This document shows, one piece after another, positions 11,156 to 22,348 of a DNA stretch of 64,000 bases (the stretch's first letter is position 1; each line of letters starts with the position of its first letter). The position numbers were made by a program, and so were the translations under genes. The DNA comes from Clostridium sp. GTDB taxonomy: Bacteria; Bacillota_I; Bacilli_A; Acholeplasmatales; Anaeroplasmataceae. The DNA is taken from positions 310,001 to 374,000 of the forward strand of contig CP091735.1 in assembly GCA_022010015.1 (NCBI GenBank), given 5' to 3'. The notes under the pieces are model-generated. The model was not told the DNA's origin. It searched no databases and was given only the letters and a program-made list of their open reading frames with translations.

Positions 11156-11940
11156 TTAAAGGAAATTTTTACCTTCAGCAATATATTTTTTTCTTGATTT
11201 AATACCTTTCTATATGAAGTAATACCAATTAAAATACCAAAAAAATAATCATATAAATATTAAAAACCATAAATAAATATTTGCTTAGTAAGTGTAGCTC
11301 CAGCAATATTAACATGCATAAGTGGAACTAAAATTAATGTAATTCTCAAAACACAATATATACTAAAGCCAATTAAATACAAGCTAAATTTCTTTTTTTA
11401 TAATTCTTAATCTTAATTGCACAACTAAATAAGAACAATAAGAATGCAATATTAGCAAGGATCATTATGCCTACCCAATAATTACGTTCCATAATTGATA
11501 GAGTTAAAATCATATAGATTATTTCAAATAAAATCATTGTAAGTGTAACATAATATCCAGAAACATTAGCTCTATAAAATGACAAATCTGTTCTTCTATC
11601 TCTTTTTTTCAGCCTTAGATAATAATTCAAAAAGCTTTATAATCATCATATATCTTTATCTTATGACGTAGCTTAGCTGCTTTGGCTTTATTTGTATAAA
11701 GATATTTATCATGTAAAGCATTGAATTTATGCTTATTTTTTTCTGTTGAATCATCTTTATATTTCTTTTTGAAGTACAGCAAGCTTTTTTTAATTCTTTA
11801 AAACTAGTATCTGATATTTCAGAATCAATAGAAATATCAATTACTAAATCCTCTTTCTCCTTGCATAAATCAATTTTTTTATTAACCCTAGCAATTTTTT
11901 TAGCATATTTTTTTGTTCAATTTTTTTCTTTGTTAAGCAT
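11156..11940 (-). CDS. Membrane protein with charged N-terminus
   Basis: About 260 aa joined. A Lys-rich helical N-terminus (NKKIDLCKEKEDLVIDISIDSEISDTSFKELKK, then KYLYTNKAKAAKLRHKIKIYDDYKAF) precedes four or five membrane helices (SGYYVTLTMILFEIIYMILTLSIM, YWVGIMILANIAFLLFLFSCAIKI and others). No family recognised. Its ATGCTTAA start probably overlaps the preceding stop. Located between another membrane protein and the ATPase, so it is probably cotranscribed with the importer. Confidence 0.5.
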
Positions 11941-12495
11941 TGTCCTCACCCTTTTTCTTCTTGTTTTTAAATAAGTAAAATGACTTGCAAATAAGCTTAC
12001 TTGAAATAAAATAATACATAAGAATGATACAGAATATAATGCATAGCCTAAATAAAATGTTAAATCCTTAGTTTGATATACATAATCCTGCTCTAATGTT
12101 GGGTTTTCTAACCATAGCCATTTAAAATCAAGCCCGTGATATTCTTTAATAAAACCAGGTATTTTAACAATTCCATAGATACAAAATGCTAAGAACACAA
12201 TGCTAAATGCACCCATAATGATTAATGCAACCTTATCTGGAACCTTCTTATTAATTTCAAGTGCAAACAATGGAATTATTGAGACAGCCCCTACTACAGC
12301 TAAATAAAATATCACTCTATTATATTTTTGAAGCTCATTATGAAAATTTGCAACTGGTTCATTTAAAACATTTTCATAACCGAAAAGATCCTGATAAGCA
12401 GTCATAAATGATAGTGCATAAATTGCAGACAAAATGAGCATTATAAAGTAGAAAACAAACATTACCTTTTGAAATTTAAAAAAATTTTTATTCAT
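11917..12495 (-). CDS. Multi-pass membrane protein after the inverted repeat
   Basis: About 190 aa with four membrane helices: KVMFVFYFIMLILSAIYALSFM, YNRVIFYLAVVGAVSIIPLFALEI, VALIIMGAFSIVFLAFCIYGIV and LGYALYSVSFLCIILFQVSLFAS. Start chosen at MNKNFFKFQK (12495), after AAGGGAAG; an upstream in-frame Met would run into the stem-loop. One A-run indel near 11965 would change the end to KNKKKKGEDNA and make the stop overlap the next start. No family recognised. Confidence 0.55.
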   Translation of the reverse strand: MNKNFFKFQKVMFVFYFIMLILSAIYALSFMTAYQDLFGYENVLNEPVANFHNELQKYNRVIFYLAVVGAVSIIPLFALEINKKVPDKVALIIMGAFSIVFLAFCIYGIVKIPGFIKEYHGLDFKWLWLENPTLEQDYVYQTKDLTFYLGYALYSVSFLCIILFQVSLFASHFTYLKTRRKRVRTMLNKEKN

Positions 12496-12523
12496 ACTAT
12501 TACTTCCCTTCTTATTTTTGTAT

Positions 12524-12597
12524 GATGCTCGCAAGATAAATAGATAACCTAAAGAAGAGGAAAAAGGAGAAAAAGATCTATTTATCTTGCGAGCATC
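12524..12597 (-). repeat. Perfect 22-bp inverted repeat between binding-protein and membrane genes
   Basis: Arms at 12524-12545 and 12576-12597 are exactly complementary and enclose a 30-nt loop that is pyrimidine-rich in the mRNA. A second hairpin (CAGAGATT/AATCTCTG, 12598-12616) lies directly before it in the mRNA. Neither has a U tail, so this is not a classic terminator. A role in mRNA processing or 3'-end protection of the upstream binding-protein message is likely. Confidence 0.75.
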
Positions 12598-12635
12598 CAG
12601 AGATTTTTAATCTCTGAAATACTCTTAATTATATT

Positions 12636-14720
12636 TTACTTTTGAGCATTCATTACTGCATATGCAGCTTGATATGCTTTAACATATGTATCAAGCCCAG
12701 CATCATCAAATGACTTTTTAAACTTAGCATATGTATCAAGTACAGTAACACCATCTGGGGCATTACCAGCAGTTTTAAATCTAATTACATTGAAGATATT
12801 TTCAAGTGTAGCATCATCTTCAATCTTTGTAGTTGTTGCAATTGCTTCAGTTTGCTTCTTAGTTAATGAGAATACAGGTGGTACTAGCTTATAGAAGTTA
12901 GGGTTAGTTCCCTTGATTCCCGTTCCAGCATATGTTGGAATATTAGTTGTTGACTCTTGTAATAGTTTCCATGCTGCAAATCCACGCTGAGAAGTGTATT
13001 GATATTCAAAGCCGATTTCCTTAGCATAACCAATTGGCATTAAGCATCCGATCCAATTTCTTAAGAAGCTTGATAGGTCACCCTTAGCTCCACAAGTTTT
13101 AACTGTTTCAGTAGTCCAAGTGTTATATGAAGGATATTCTTTTCCATCCGGTCCCTTAAATGTCTTAGATGAATCAATCATATTAGGAAGACCATAGTTT
13201 TGAAGAACTCTTCCCTTTTCAGAGAAAATATAATCAAATAATGCACATGCTCTATCTAACTTATCGCCTGATGTTGCAGCACTAATTGCCCATCCATCTG
13301 GTTTAATAACACGTGAGTTATCAATATAATATTGCCATACACCATTTACTCTAGATACTGGAGGTAAAACACCTACAATATCACTATTTAGAGCATCAGC
13401 AGTTGTTGATGCAGTAAAATCAAATGTCATAAATCCATATTGAGGCTTTTCAGCATTATCACTACCATAAAATTGAGTACGGAAGTTAGATTTATTAGTT
13501 AATAAATACATATCATCATGGATTAAGCCTTCAGCTTGCCATTGTGATAAATATGTGATTACATTATAGAAATCCTCAGTTGAATAAGTATATTGTAATT
13601 GACCATTTGCATCAATCATCCAACGAGATTCGTATGAATCTGATCCATTAACTCTAATGCCATCAAAATATGTTGCGAATCTTAATAAATCCTCACGATA
13701 TTTTTGATTGTCGTGCAAAAATATGGATATACCTTCTCAGCCTTACCAGCAGTTAAGAACTTAGGATTTGTCTTAATAACTCTGAATAATGCACATAATT
13801 CATCGATATCATATGCAGCCTTAGCACCTAAATATAAATCTGATGCTTTTTCATAATCATAATTTCTTGAAATATAATCCTTTAAGCATTTAGCAAGAGT
13901 TTCACCATTCTTTGTAGGTAGGGCATTCATTAACGTAATAATGTTTTCATTAGTCTTCTTTGTAACAGTTACTCCTGTCTTAGGCGTTACAGTTCCACCA
14001 TTATTACCAGTTCGTGCTTTATCGCCAACCCACATACCTTCATACTTAGTAGTAAGAGCAGTTGTTGTATCATAAGTTTGATTTGTTCCATCTAATAAAT
14101 TCTTAACCCATGTTTCACGCATATGGAAATCACGAGCAAAATTTCCAACCTCAGCGATATAAGGAATGTGATAAATATTTCCATCATATGCTGTAATTGC
14201 TGATTCAACAGCTGGATTGGCACTTAAATAATTAGCAAAATTAGGAAGTTTGCCTTGTTTAATTAAATTACTTAAGTTTTGAAATTTTCCTTCAGCACCA
14301 TAGCTCATTAATGATGATGCAATACTATTTCCACTATAAATATCAGCATCTGTAAAGTTAGTTGCTGATGCAGTCTTGATCATTTCAACTGCCTTTTGAT
14401 CTTGAACTGTTACATCTGTAAATTTAGCATTTAATTCAGTTGCTAAATAGCTCCACATTGGTTTAAGTTGTCCAGCAACTACCTTTGATTGGCCATCAGC
14501 AAGTGTAAGGGGGTTTGCTTGTTGATATGTCATTGTTTGACTCTTATTACCATAAGCCATATTAAATTTTAATTCTACGTTCTTGCTTAAATCAACAGAA
14601 TAGTTTGGTGTCGTAGCACCACCTGTTGAATCCTTAGCATCATTTTTTGGTCCACAAGAGCAAAGACCAACTACTGCTACTGCAGCAAATGCTAAACCTA
14701 AAAAAATTTCTTTTTTTCAT
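12636..14720 (-). CDS. Sugar ABC importer substrate-binding lipoprotein (LplA type)
   Basis: About 690 aa. The signal peptide KKEIFLGLAFAAVAVVGLCSC ends in a lipobox (VGLC), so it is lipid-anchored on the outer face of the membrane. Family-1 binding-protein features follow: TDADIYSGNSIASSLMSYG, AYDGNIYHIPYI, FHMRETWVKNLLDG, VIKPDGWAISAATSGDKLDRACALFDYIFSEKG. The length fits the large LplA-type proteins that pair with LplB/LplC permeases. The ligand is presumably a uronate oligosaccharide, inferred from neighbouring lyases. Breaks lie at 14710 and near 13705. Confidence 0.88.
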
Positions 14721-14778
14721 TTTTCTTTTTCCTTTCCATTTTTTTAAAATTGTTTTATTAAAATTGCTTTTTGCAATA

Positions 14779-15656
14779 TTAACCCTTAACGCCACCAAGA
14801 TTAACTCCACGAGCGAAATATTTTTTTGAATGTATGGGTAAATTACTAATACAGGAATTATTGAGCAAACAATAATAGCATAAACCAAACTATCAGCTGC
14901 ATAATCCAAAACAACTGGCGATTCATCATACAGCTTTTGATAATTTTCAATAAGCTGCCTTAAATAAACCTGTAATGGTTGCTCATTAGAATTCTTAATT
15001 AGCATTCTTGACCAATAATATCCATTCCAACGACTAATTGCATAGAACAATGTTACTGTAGCAATTGAAGCACCTGACATTGGAATATATAGCTTAGTTA
15101 ATAATTGGAATTCATTAGCTCCATCTATTGTACATGCCTCTTCAATTTCTTTTTGGAACTGCACTAAATGCATTTCTTAACAAGATAATATTATAAGCTT
15201 GAACACCAAAGCCAATAACCATTCCCCATTTATTATCAACACCTAATTGCTTGTAATTTAGGTATTGAGGAATCATACCTGCACTAAACCACATTGTAAA
15301 TACAAGTAAGAAATTCCATTTTCTTTTACCTAAAAGCTTGTCCTTTGATAAAGCATAAGCACCAGTTATTGAAATAAACATACTCCAAGCTGTACCAAAT
15401 ACTGTATAAAATAATGTATTTGTATAAGATATCCAGAAACCTTTATCTAAAAATACAATTTTATAAGCACTAATTGTTAAGTCCTTAGGGAACAATCTAA
15501 TTTGTCCTGTTTCATATGCTACCTTACCACTAATTGATACGCTAAATGCATAAATTATAGGGTATAAACACATAATTGCAAAAAAATTGTTATTAATAGA
15601 TAAGATAAGATTTTTAAAAAAATGATTTCACTTCTACTCATTCGATCCATTTTCAT
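14779..15656 (-). CDS. Sugar ABC permease, LplC/YtcP type
   Basis: About 290 aa. Typical CUT1 permease with ALSKDKLLGKRKWNFLLVFTMWFSAGMIPQYL, the EAA loop (EACTIDGANEFQLLTKLYIPMSG) and the family C-terminus YFARGVNLGGVKG. The EAA Gly contacts the ATPase. Start at ATG 15656 (MKMDRMSRSE). It lies 10 bases after the LplB-type permease gene. Breaks near 15590, 15175 and 14825. Confidence 0.88.
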
Positions 15657-15666
15657 ACTAATCACC

Positions 15667-16636
15667 TTACCATAATGAAGTTTTAGATGCTTGTCTACTA
15701 ATAGCATTTGCGCCAATTACTAAAGCAAAGCCAATTACTGAGTTAAATATACCAACTGCCGCACCTAAGCTGAAGTCTGAGGATTCAATACCAAGTCGCT
15801 GTTCAAAGGTCGAAAGTACATCGGCCGTTGAGTAAACATTTGGACTATAAAGCAATAGTACTCTTTCATATCCAACTGATAGCATTTTACCTATTCTCAT
15901 AATAATCATTATTATTAAGGTTGGAGCCATACCAGGTATTGTTACATATCTAATTTCTTGCCATTTATTACCACCATCAACCTTTAATGCCTCATACATA
16001 ACTGGAGAAATTCCCATTATTGCTGCAAAATATACGATTGAATCATAACCACTTTCCTTCCAAATACCAGTAATTATATACATTGGTCGAAAATAGTTTG
16101 GTGATTGAATTATTTTGGTTCCAAGAGGAACAATATTTAATTTATATAAAACATCAGCAATAATACCAGTTGAGCTTTCACCAGAGTATACTAGAGTAAT
16201 TACTATACCAGTGATTGTAACCTCTGATAAGAAATGTGGTAAATAAGTAATTGTTTGAGTAATCTTTCTAAATCCTTCACTTCTAATTTCACTAAATAGT
16301 AAAGCTAAAATAATAGGAATAGGGAAGCCAAATAATAAGCCATATGTAGAAATCACAAATGTATTTCTAAATGCTTGCCAAAAATACTCCCTTTGAACTC
16401 CAAACAAAATACTTTGGAAATTACTCAATCCTCTAAATTCACTTCCAAAAATTCCTAACGATGAATCATACCTTTTGAACGCTACAACAATGCCAAGCAA
16501 TGGCTTATAAGCGAATAATGCAAACCAAAACCACAATCGGTAAAAAGTAAAACATATAATTGCCATTCCTTTTTTTAACCTCATTGAAGATATCCTTGAA
16601 TTTTGATTTTCGCATTGTTATTTTGTTGTCATTCAT
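15667..16636 (-). CDS. Sugar ABC permease, LplB/YteP type
   Basis: About 320 aa. N-terminus MNDNKITMRKSKFKDIF leads into YKPLLGIVVAFKRYDSSLGIFGSEFRGLSNFQ, a mark of LplB permeases. The EAA loop is EALKVDGGNKWQEIRYVTIPGM, and the C-terminus is IGANAISRQASKTSLW. Forms the translocation pore with the LplC-type permease. Start overlaps the stop of the preceding membrane-protein gene. One break near 16530. Confidence 0.9.
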
Positions 16637-17183
16637 AATTCTCACCTTCTTTTAAATATTGATTCATATCATATACAAGTTGTGATTTGCTTCTAATAAA
16701 TATCATTATAACTATTATATTAATCACAAATGTAAAGATCATTGATACAAGATAGCTAAGCATTCCATTTAAATCCTTATTAATCATTAAAATTGCCAAG
16801 CCTTTACCAAATGATAAGGAAACAAGCACTAACAGAACGTAAATAATAACTCGCTCTGGATGCTTTATTATTTCATTTCTATTTTTTTATTTCTATATAA
16901 GAAAATTGGTATTGCCGCAAAACCATTAGCAATTAAATAGTAGATAATTCCTTGCCAAATTCCAATTGAATCTAAAAAAATAGTGAAGGAATACCTGAAA
17001 GAATAAATGGTATTGCAGCTATGCTTCCCCATCTTATTGATAATATCAAAAAAACAATAATGAAGCAAAGCTAATATAAAAAAACCTGAATGCATTTTTT
17101 TAAAGCAAAATATTGATAGAAATTCACATAAAACAGATAAAAATCGAAAACATAATTAAATCAAACAGCTTTAGCTTATTCAT
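16629..17183 (-). CDS. Membrane protein between GH105 and permease genes
   Basis: About 185 aa, start MNKLKLFDLIMFSIFICFM overlapping the GH105 stop (ATGAATAA). Helices include FFILALLHYCFFDII, IWQGIIYYLIANGFAAIPIFLY, VIIYVLLVLVSLSFGKGLAIL and LVSMIFTFVINIIVIMIFI. Position and size recall YesL (DUF624) proteins beside YesR-type genes, but I see no diagnostic motif. Breaks near 17145, 17100, 16980 and 16885. Confidence 0.5.
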
Positions 17184-18386
17184 TTTCAAGCATCAATATT
17201 TCTGTATAAGCCATTACAAATGGTCCAACAGCCTTTCCATCATCATCAACTACTTTTTCTTGATACATACATATCATATGTTCCTGCGTATTTATCTGTT
17301 CTTGAAGCTGTAAGACCAGCACCAATACAAATTCCACCAAGTGTAAATACACCATTTACTTCTTTAAAATATGTATCACATGTTCCTTTGAACATATCAA
17401 CACCATATTTTAAATAAGTATCATCTAACGCTTGAAGTCTTACTGCCTTCATTATTGAATAGGCAATCATTAAACTACCAGATGTTTCAGGATAATTCTT
17501 TTCTTTTCCTATCTTATCAACTACCTGCCAAATCATTTTCGTTTTTGGATCAATATACAATATTAAGCCATCAACAACCTCTTTTATTATCTTGGCAATT
17601 TTTTGCTTTAAAAAATCATCATCTATTATTTCATAAACATCAACTAGCGCCATAATGAACCAACCATTAGCTCTTCCCCAAACAACCTTTGATTTTTCCA
17701 TTACGACTATCTGACCAAATCATTTTCTTTGATTTGTCCTCATACTGACCATCATAGCCATGAACATTTAATCTTAATGACTTAACCCAAGTTAATTTGA
17801 ACGCATTTTCTAATTGATATACAATATCATAATAGCTCATTTTATCTTCATATCTTTTAGTATACTCAGCAAAAAATGGTTGAATCATATACAAGCCATC
17901 TAGCCAAATTTGATTATAATATTTTATTTTATGCCAAAAGTTTCCTAAAACCCTAGGAAGCTTTCTAACCTGCTCATTCATAAAAAATTCAATTGATTTA
18001 CGATACTTCTCATTTTTAGTTTCATCATAAAGTGTGTACAAAAGCTTTGCCATATTACAAGGATCTGAATCACATCCCTCTGTAGTATAGGTATTATAAT
18101 TGTTATAATATAATATTTTTTTACATATCCATCATCATTAACAAGTGGACCAACAAAATTTTTCAATATATTTTTAAAAAGATCTTTGTTATGGTTGTAC
18201 TTATATAGTGTATCAAGTCCTACCATCATACAACCGTCGATATATGTCCATCCTGGCTGCTTAAGACCCATAAAAACTTCCTTATTCCATAATGGCTTTT
18301 CCACAGTGGAATTTTTACATAAATAAGAAATATATTCTTCAATGTTGTTTTTTTCAATTTTTCATCTATAACGTTTTTTTACTCAT
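17176..18386 (-). CDS. GH105 unsaturated uronyl/rhamnogalacturonyl hydrolase (YteR/YesR-like)
   Basis: About 400 aa, first gene of the operon. The alpha/alpha-barrel motifs are present in order: WTYIDGCMMVGLDTLY, YYNQIWLDGLYMIQPFFAEYTKRY, RANGWFIMALVDVYE and NYPETSGSLMIAYSIMKAVRL. The family removes the unsaturated uronic acid left at the non-reducing end by lyases, by hydrating the double bond (general acid/base Asp in the IWLDGLYM segment). No signal peptide, so it acts in the cytoplasm on imported products. It provides the substrate of KdgF encoded further down. Breaks near 18368, 18118, 17700 and 17265. Confidence 0.85.
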
Positions 18387-18407
18387 CTTCCATCACCTTC
18401 ATCTTTA

Positions 18408-18435
18408 TTTTTATCACAAAGCGTTTTCAAGTCAA
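18408..18435 (-). promoter_or_regulatory. Promoter of the lyase operon with a cre-like site
   Basis: TTGACT (-35, 18430-18435) lies 16 bases before a weak -10 (TAAAAA). Between them, TGAAAACGCTTTGT at 18416-18429 matches most of the CcpA cre / LacI-type consensus, which would fit carbon-catabolite repression of the operon. The match is imperfect in the last two bases. Confidence 0.45.
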
Positions 18436-18509
18436 CAAAAAAATTCGCATTTTCGCATACTTTCCGTAATTACGGATATTTACATTATTTTTTTCATAAA
18501 AAGCAAAAA

Positions 18510-18539
18510 AAACGCCTATTTTTTTAACAATAAGCGTTT
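18510..18539 (-). terminator. Terminator after tldE
   Basis: An 11-bp stem with one G-T pair (AAACGCTTATT with AATAGGCGTTT on the minus strand) is followed by five more T. It lies 18 bases after the stop of the tldE-like gene. Confidence 0.8.
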
Positions 18540-18557
18540 AAAAAAATAATTATTTTA

Positions 18558-19848
18558 TTAATTAATCGTCATATCCTTAACATAGATATATTTAGGACCT
18601 CTATAGCCACGATTAGTTTCAATTTCCTTTGAGAAACGGAATTTATTTTTATCTTTATGAATGTTTCCAGAGATACTAAAGCCAGTTACAGGTGTATATT
18701 TTTTTGACCATCAAAATAGAATCCTAAACGAACCTCGCCACCATAGTAGCCACTATAATTATCAAGCTGAGGTGAAGAAAAATAAACACAAAGAATATGA
18801 GGCTCCTTCTTCATCTCATCATAGCTCATTGAGCCTGGCTTAACCTCCATATTAAGATATGAACCGGTTGGATTTTTTTCACCTAAATAATAGCCATAAC
18901 GAGTATTACCATGAAGTTTCATACATTTACTGTTATCAATTATATGGCAATCCTTTAAAACAACTCCATCATCATCGAAGGCTTGAGCCTTTGAAGCACC
19001 AACCACATATGGCTTCAAAGTAATATCAATTGGATCAGATGTATTAATATCGTTAACCATATCACCAACATTTAAAAATATTCATATGCTGATAAACAAC
19101 TGCATAATTAAGCTCATCCTTAAAATAATTAAAGATCATTGAAGCTTCTTCTGACTTTAAAATAACATTGCATTTATGAAGGTCAGCTGGTAGCTTAACA
19201 GCATTAGCTCTGGCTTTAGCATTAAGCATAGTTTCTTCAACCTTAGCTGTAATATCATCATAATTAATTTCAGATGTTTCTATATTTTTGATATAATTCA
19301 ACCTCTTCATGTTCACCTCGCCAAGTTGGAATTAATTCAATATATAAATCAGCAAATGTTGATTCTAAATCAATTCCGTTAGAATTGACAATACGTTTTG
19401 ACTTCTCTGTAACAAAAAAATCTCAACACTATTAATCCAACCATCCTTGTAAACATTGGCTTTAAATATTGCATCAGCTGTTTTGCAAGCAACATCCTTA
19501 AATGATGAACCACTTATGGGTGAAGGAATATCTACACACTTTTCTTCAAGCTTTGGTAGCTCAAAGAATTTATTTTTAACAAATTTTGCTCGTTTAACAG
19601 CAAGTTCAATTTTTTTCTTTAATTTGTTCTTCTGTAAATGAAGATGCAACCAAGAAGCTAGATGAGCCACGATATTCAGCAAAATCACAGTATACAACAA
19701 CATCATAGGCCTCAGTATCTGTAACACGATTTGTCTCAAGCTTATCTGTTACATAAAATAATTCAACACTATAGGTAGTTGATTTAGTTACCTTATAGGC
19801 ACTAACATTTTTATTAGTCTTAAGTAATTCAACAATTTTATTTATCAT
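18558..19848 (-). CDS. tldE: TldE/PmbA-like subunit of the TldD-TldE metalloprotease
   Basis: About 430 aa joined. The N-terminus is MINKIVELLKTNKNVSAYKVTKSTTYSVELFYV; later SFTEEQIKEK, DGWINSVEIF and the C-terminal beta-barrel VVGASKAQAFDDDGVVLKDCHIIDNSKCMKLHGNTRYGYYLGE match PmbA/TldE. This subunit lacks the HExxxH site; the partner TldD supplies it. The pair degrades small unfolded or modified peptides. Its start overlaps the tldD stop by ATGA. Breaks near 19610, 19420, 19340, 19061 and 18700. Confidence 0.82.
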
Positions 19849-21247
19849 CCTAATTTCACCTTCGCCTTCAAATGTGGACCACCATCAGAAACTCTAACCC
19901 ATTCTTTATGGCCCTTACCACAAAATCCTGATCCACTAACCTCAAATTCATCAGACACCATACTTATACTCTTTAACACATCTGGAACATATCCACTAAT
20001 TACTACTGGTGAAACAATCTTTCCGCTAAATTTTCCATCAACTATTTCTCTTGCATATTCAGCAGTACATTGGATTTGCCAATTCTTTGGATCCTCCATA
20101 CCATTATTTGTTTGACACAAATAATAACCATGCTTAATAGATTTAATCATATCACTAACCTTAGATTCTCCCTTTGAGAAGAAAGTATTAGTCATACGAG
20201 AATAAGCTTTTCGCTTATAGCTTTCACGTCTACCATTTCCTGTTGGCTCTGTTCCAAGCTGTAAGGCACTTAAGGTATCAGATATACCAGTTTGTAAAAT
20301 TCCTTTTTTAATGATTAAGGTATCATGAGCTAGTACTCCATCATCATCAAAGAAATAAGACGCAACACTTTCAGTAGCACACGCACCATCATGCATATCT
20401 ATTAATGGAGAGGCAACATATTCTCCAATATAATCCTTACCCTTTGCTCTATTTTTAACAAACATATCCATCTCAACACCATGACCAAATGCTTCATGAG
20501 CAATAAGACCCGTAATAGATGGATCTGTTATTACATCATACACACCTGGTTCGATTGGTTTAGCATCTAATAATTCAATAGCAATTTGACAAGCATCGTT
20601 AATCTTACTATTAATTTTATTAAATACATCTAATGTATTTGCACCATCGCAAACACTTCTACTCATTTTAATAATATTTTCTCGTCTTGATACAACAACA
20701 GCATAAACATTAGTCCAGGTATAATATTGATCTAATTCCTTATTAGGACTGATAAAGATTTTAGAAACCTCCATTTTATTGTATCTACCTATAGCATTTA
20801 TAATTAAATCACTATAGTTTTTTTAATATCATCACGAATTTTAGTAAGTTTTTCAACAACTATCTCATCACTGACAGGTGATAAGTCTTCACGACAAAAT
20901 GATTTCTTTAATTTTTCTTCTTTAATTAAACCAACATTAACATGCTCCTGCTTTAACTCTGGCAAAGTGATTTCCGCCTCAATTTTCTTTGCAAGCTCTA
21001 AATAATTTTCTTCATTGATGTCATCAAATGAATACTCACTATAGCCTTTGCCATTAAAAATTTTAACGACATATCCCACCTCATTAGCTGATTCAGAAAC
21101 AGATATATTTTTAGTATCGACACCTATTGCTGTACCAGTTACAACGGAGCCTAAAAAGTGAAACATATTCATATTTTTTTAATAATTCTTCAACCAAATA
21201 CTTACATGGCTTTTTTTGATTTTTGCCAATATTTCATTTAAACTCAT
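19845..21247 (-). CDS. tldD: TldD metalloprotease subunit
   Basis: About 465 aa. Starts MSLNEILAKIKK after GGAGG. The metal site LIAHEAFGHGVEMDMF (HExxxH plus downstream Glu) and GIGHE-type C-terminal SGSGFCGKGHKEWVRVSDGGPHLKAKV identify TldD. Forms a heterodimer with the TldE-like protein. Breaks near 21215, 21175 and 20810. Confidence 0.88.
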
Positions 21248-21394
21248 TTTAAAAACCTCCTATTTTTTTACATTAATTATACTATCTTTTTAAAACCATT
21301 AGCAAATACTTAGCATATTTTTTTAAATTGCATATTTTGACAAATTATGTTAAAATAATCATACGAAAATCAATATAAAGGATTAGCATATTAA

Positions 21395-22034
21395 ATGAAA
21401 AAAATAATTTTTAGCCTTAATTTCTATATTACTATTAGCATCATGTGATATAGTTATTACAAATTCTAAAAATAATAGTTCAACATCTTCTCACGAAGAA
21501 ATATCAAACTCATCTAAGCCAAGTTCTAGTTCATCTGCTAGCTCTAGTTCAACTAAGCCAAGTTCTAGTTCATCTGCTAGTTCTAGTTCAACTAAGCCAA
21601 GTTCTAGTTCATCTGCTAGCTCTAGTTCAACTAAGCCAAGCTCTAGCTTTGACAATTTAGGCTTTAAGGTTATTAGTATTTCCTTAACCTCAACTGATGT
21701 AAATGAATCAGGAATTTATGATTCCTTAGAAGAGGTTGGTGCTTATTTATATCTTTATAAAAAGCTGCCTAGTAACTATAAAACAAAATCAAGTATGACC
21801 TATGTGAAAAGTAACCATACCGCTTCTAATAAGCTAAGTATTGGTGGAGATACCTTTTACAATAAAGAAGGACTTCTTCCTAAAAAAAGTGGTAGAACCT
21901 ATACTGAATGCGATATAGCTTATACTGGTGGCGGTAGAAACAGTAAAAGAATCGTATTTTGTACTAAAGATGATCTATATTTTTATACATCAGACCATTA
22001 TGAAAGCTATAGTATTTTGAGGTTTTTATTATGA
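21395..22034 (+). CDS. Lipoprotein-anchored barnase-like ribonuclease
   Basis: About 213 aa after correcting one extra base near 21418. The signal peptide ends LLLASC (lipobox), then a 60-residue Ser-rich linker with 13-residue repeats (TKPSSSSSASSSS), then a globular domain. Its C-terminal half reads NKEGLLPKKSGRTYTECDIAYTGG, NSKRIVF, YFYTSDHYESY. This follows barnase (LPxKxGRxxxExDI, RNSxRI, DHYxxF), with catalytic Glu in ECDI, Arg in RNSKR and His in DHY all kept. It should be an extracellular, membrane-tethered guanyl-preferring RNase. The barstar gene overlaps its stop (ATGA), protecting the cell before export. Confidence 0.85.
21514..21647 (+). repeat. 39-bp tandem repeat encoding a Ser-rich linker
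   Basis: Three complete 39-bp units start at 21514, 21553 and 21592, with a partial fourth. Units differ by single silent changes (GCTAGC/GCTAGT, AGTTC/AGCTC). In-frame length change by slippage is expected, varying the distance of the RNase domain from the membrane. Confidence 0.9.
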
Positions 22035-22271
22035 ATAGAATTGAATTAGATTGTCTTAAATATCCTAGTAAAAAAAGGAACTCTTAAGCTATTTAAGAGA
22101 TAATCTTGAAGAAATGTATTCATTGAATTATGATTCCTTACTTGACGCTCTAACAGGCTATGAATTTTTCTCTTGAAATTAATATAAAAAAATAAGACAT
22201 TATACGAGGATTACCCAAATTTAAAAAGAAGTTTTTTTGAAATAGTCACAAATGAAAATAAAAAAATGTAA
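22031..22271 (+). CDS. Barstar-family RNase inhibitor
   Basis: About 80 aa: MNRIELDCLKYPSKKELLSY, LNYDSLLDALTGYEFF and LKRSFFEIVTNENKK. The barstar helix with the two Asp residues that plug the barnase active site (NxDxLxDxLTG) is kept. Breaks near 22068 and 22170 are at A runs or after TTTTTC. Overlap with the RNase gene ensures paired synthesis; the inhibitor has no signal and stays in the cytoplasm. Confidence 0.8.
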
Positions 22272-22292
22272 GGGTGAATTATCTAGATTAAA

Positions 22293-22315
22293 GGATTGCA
22301 GCAGCAATTCTTTTT
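22293..22315 (+). terminator. Terminator after barstar
   Basis: GGATTGC/GCAATTC stem (7 bp, one G-T), loop AGCA, then TTTTT on the plus strand. Confidence 0.7.
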
Positions 22316-22325
22316 AACAAAAAAA

Positions 22326-22346
22326 GCTAAGAGATTATCTCCTAGC
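22326..22346 (-). terminator. Terminator of the rpsP-khpA transcript
   Basis: On the minus strand GCTAGGAGA/TCTCTTAGC pair around TAA and are followed by seven T. It sits directly after the khpA stop codon. Confidence 0.8.
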
Positions 22347-22348
22347 CT

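Noticed and set aside
21505..21650. Short tandem repeats as a CRISPR array
   Set aside because: 39-bp units are directly adjacent without spacers and stay in frame as a Ser-rich protein linker.
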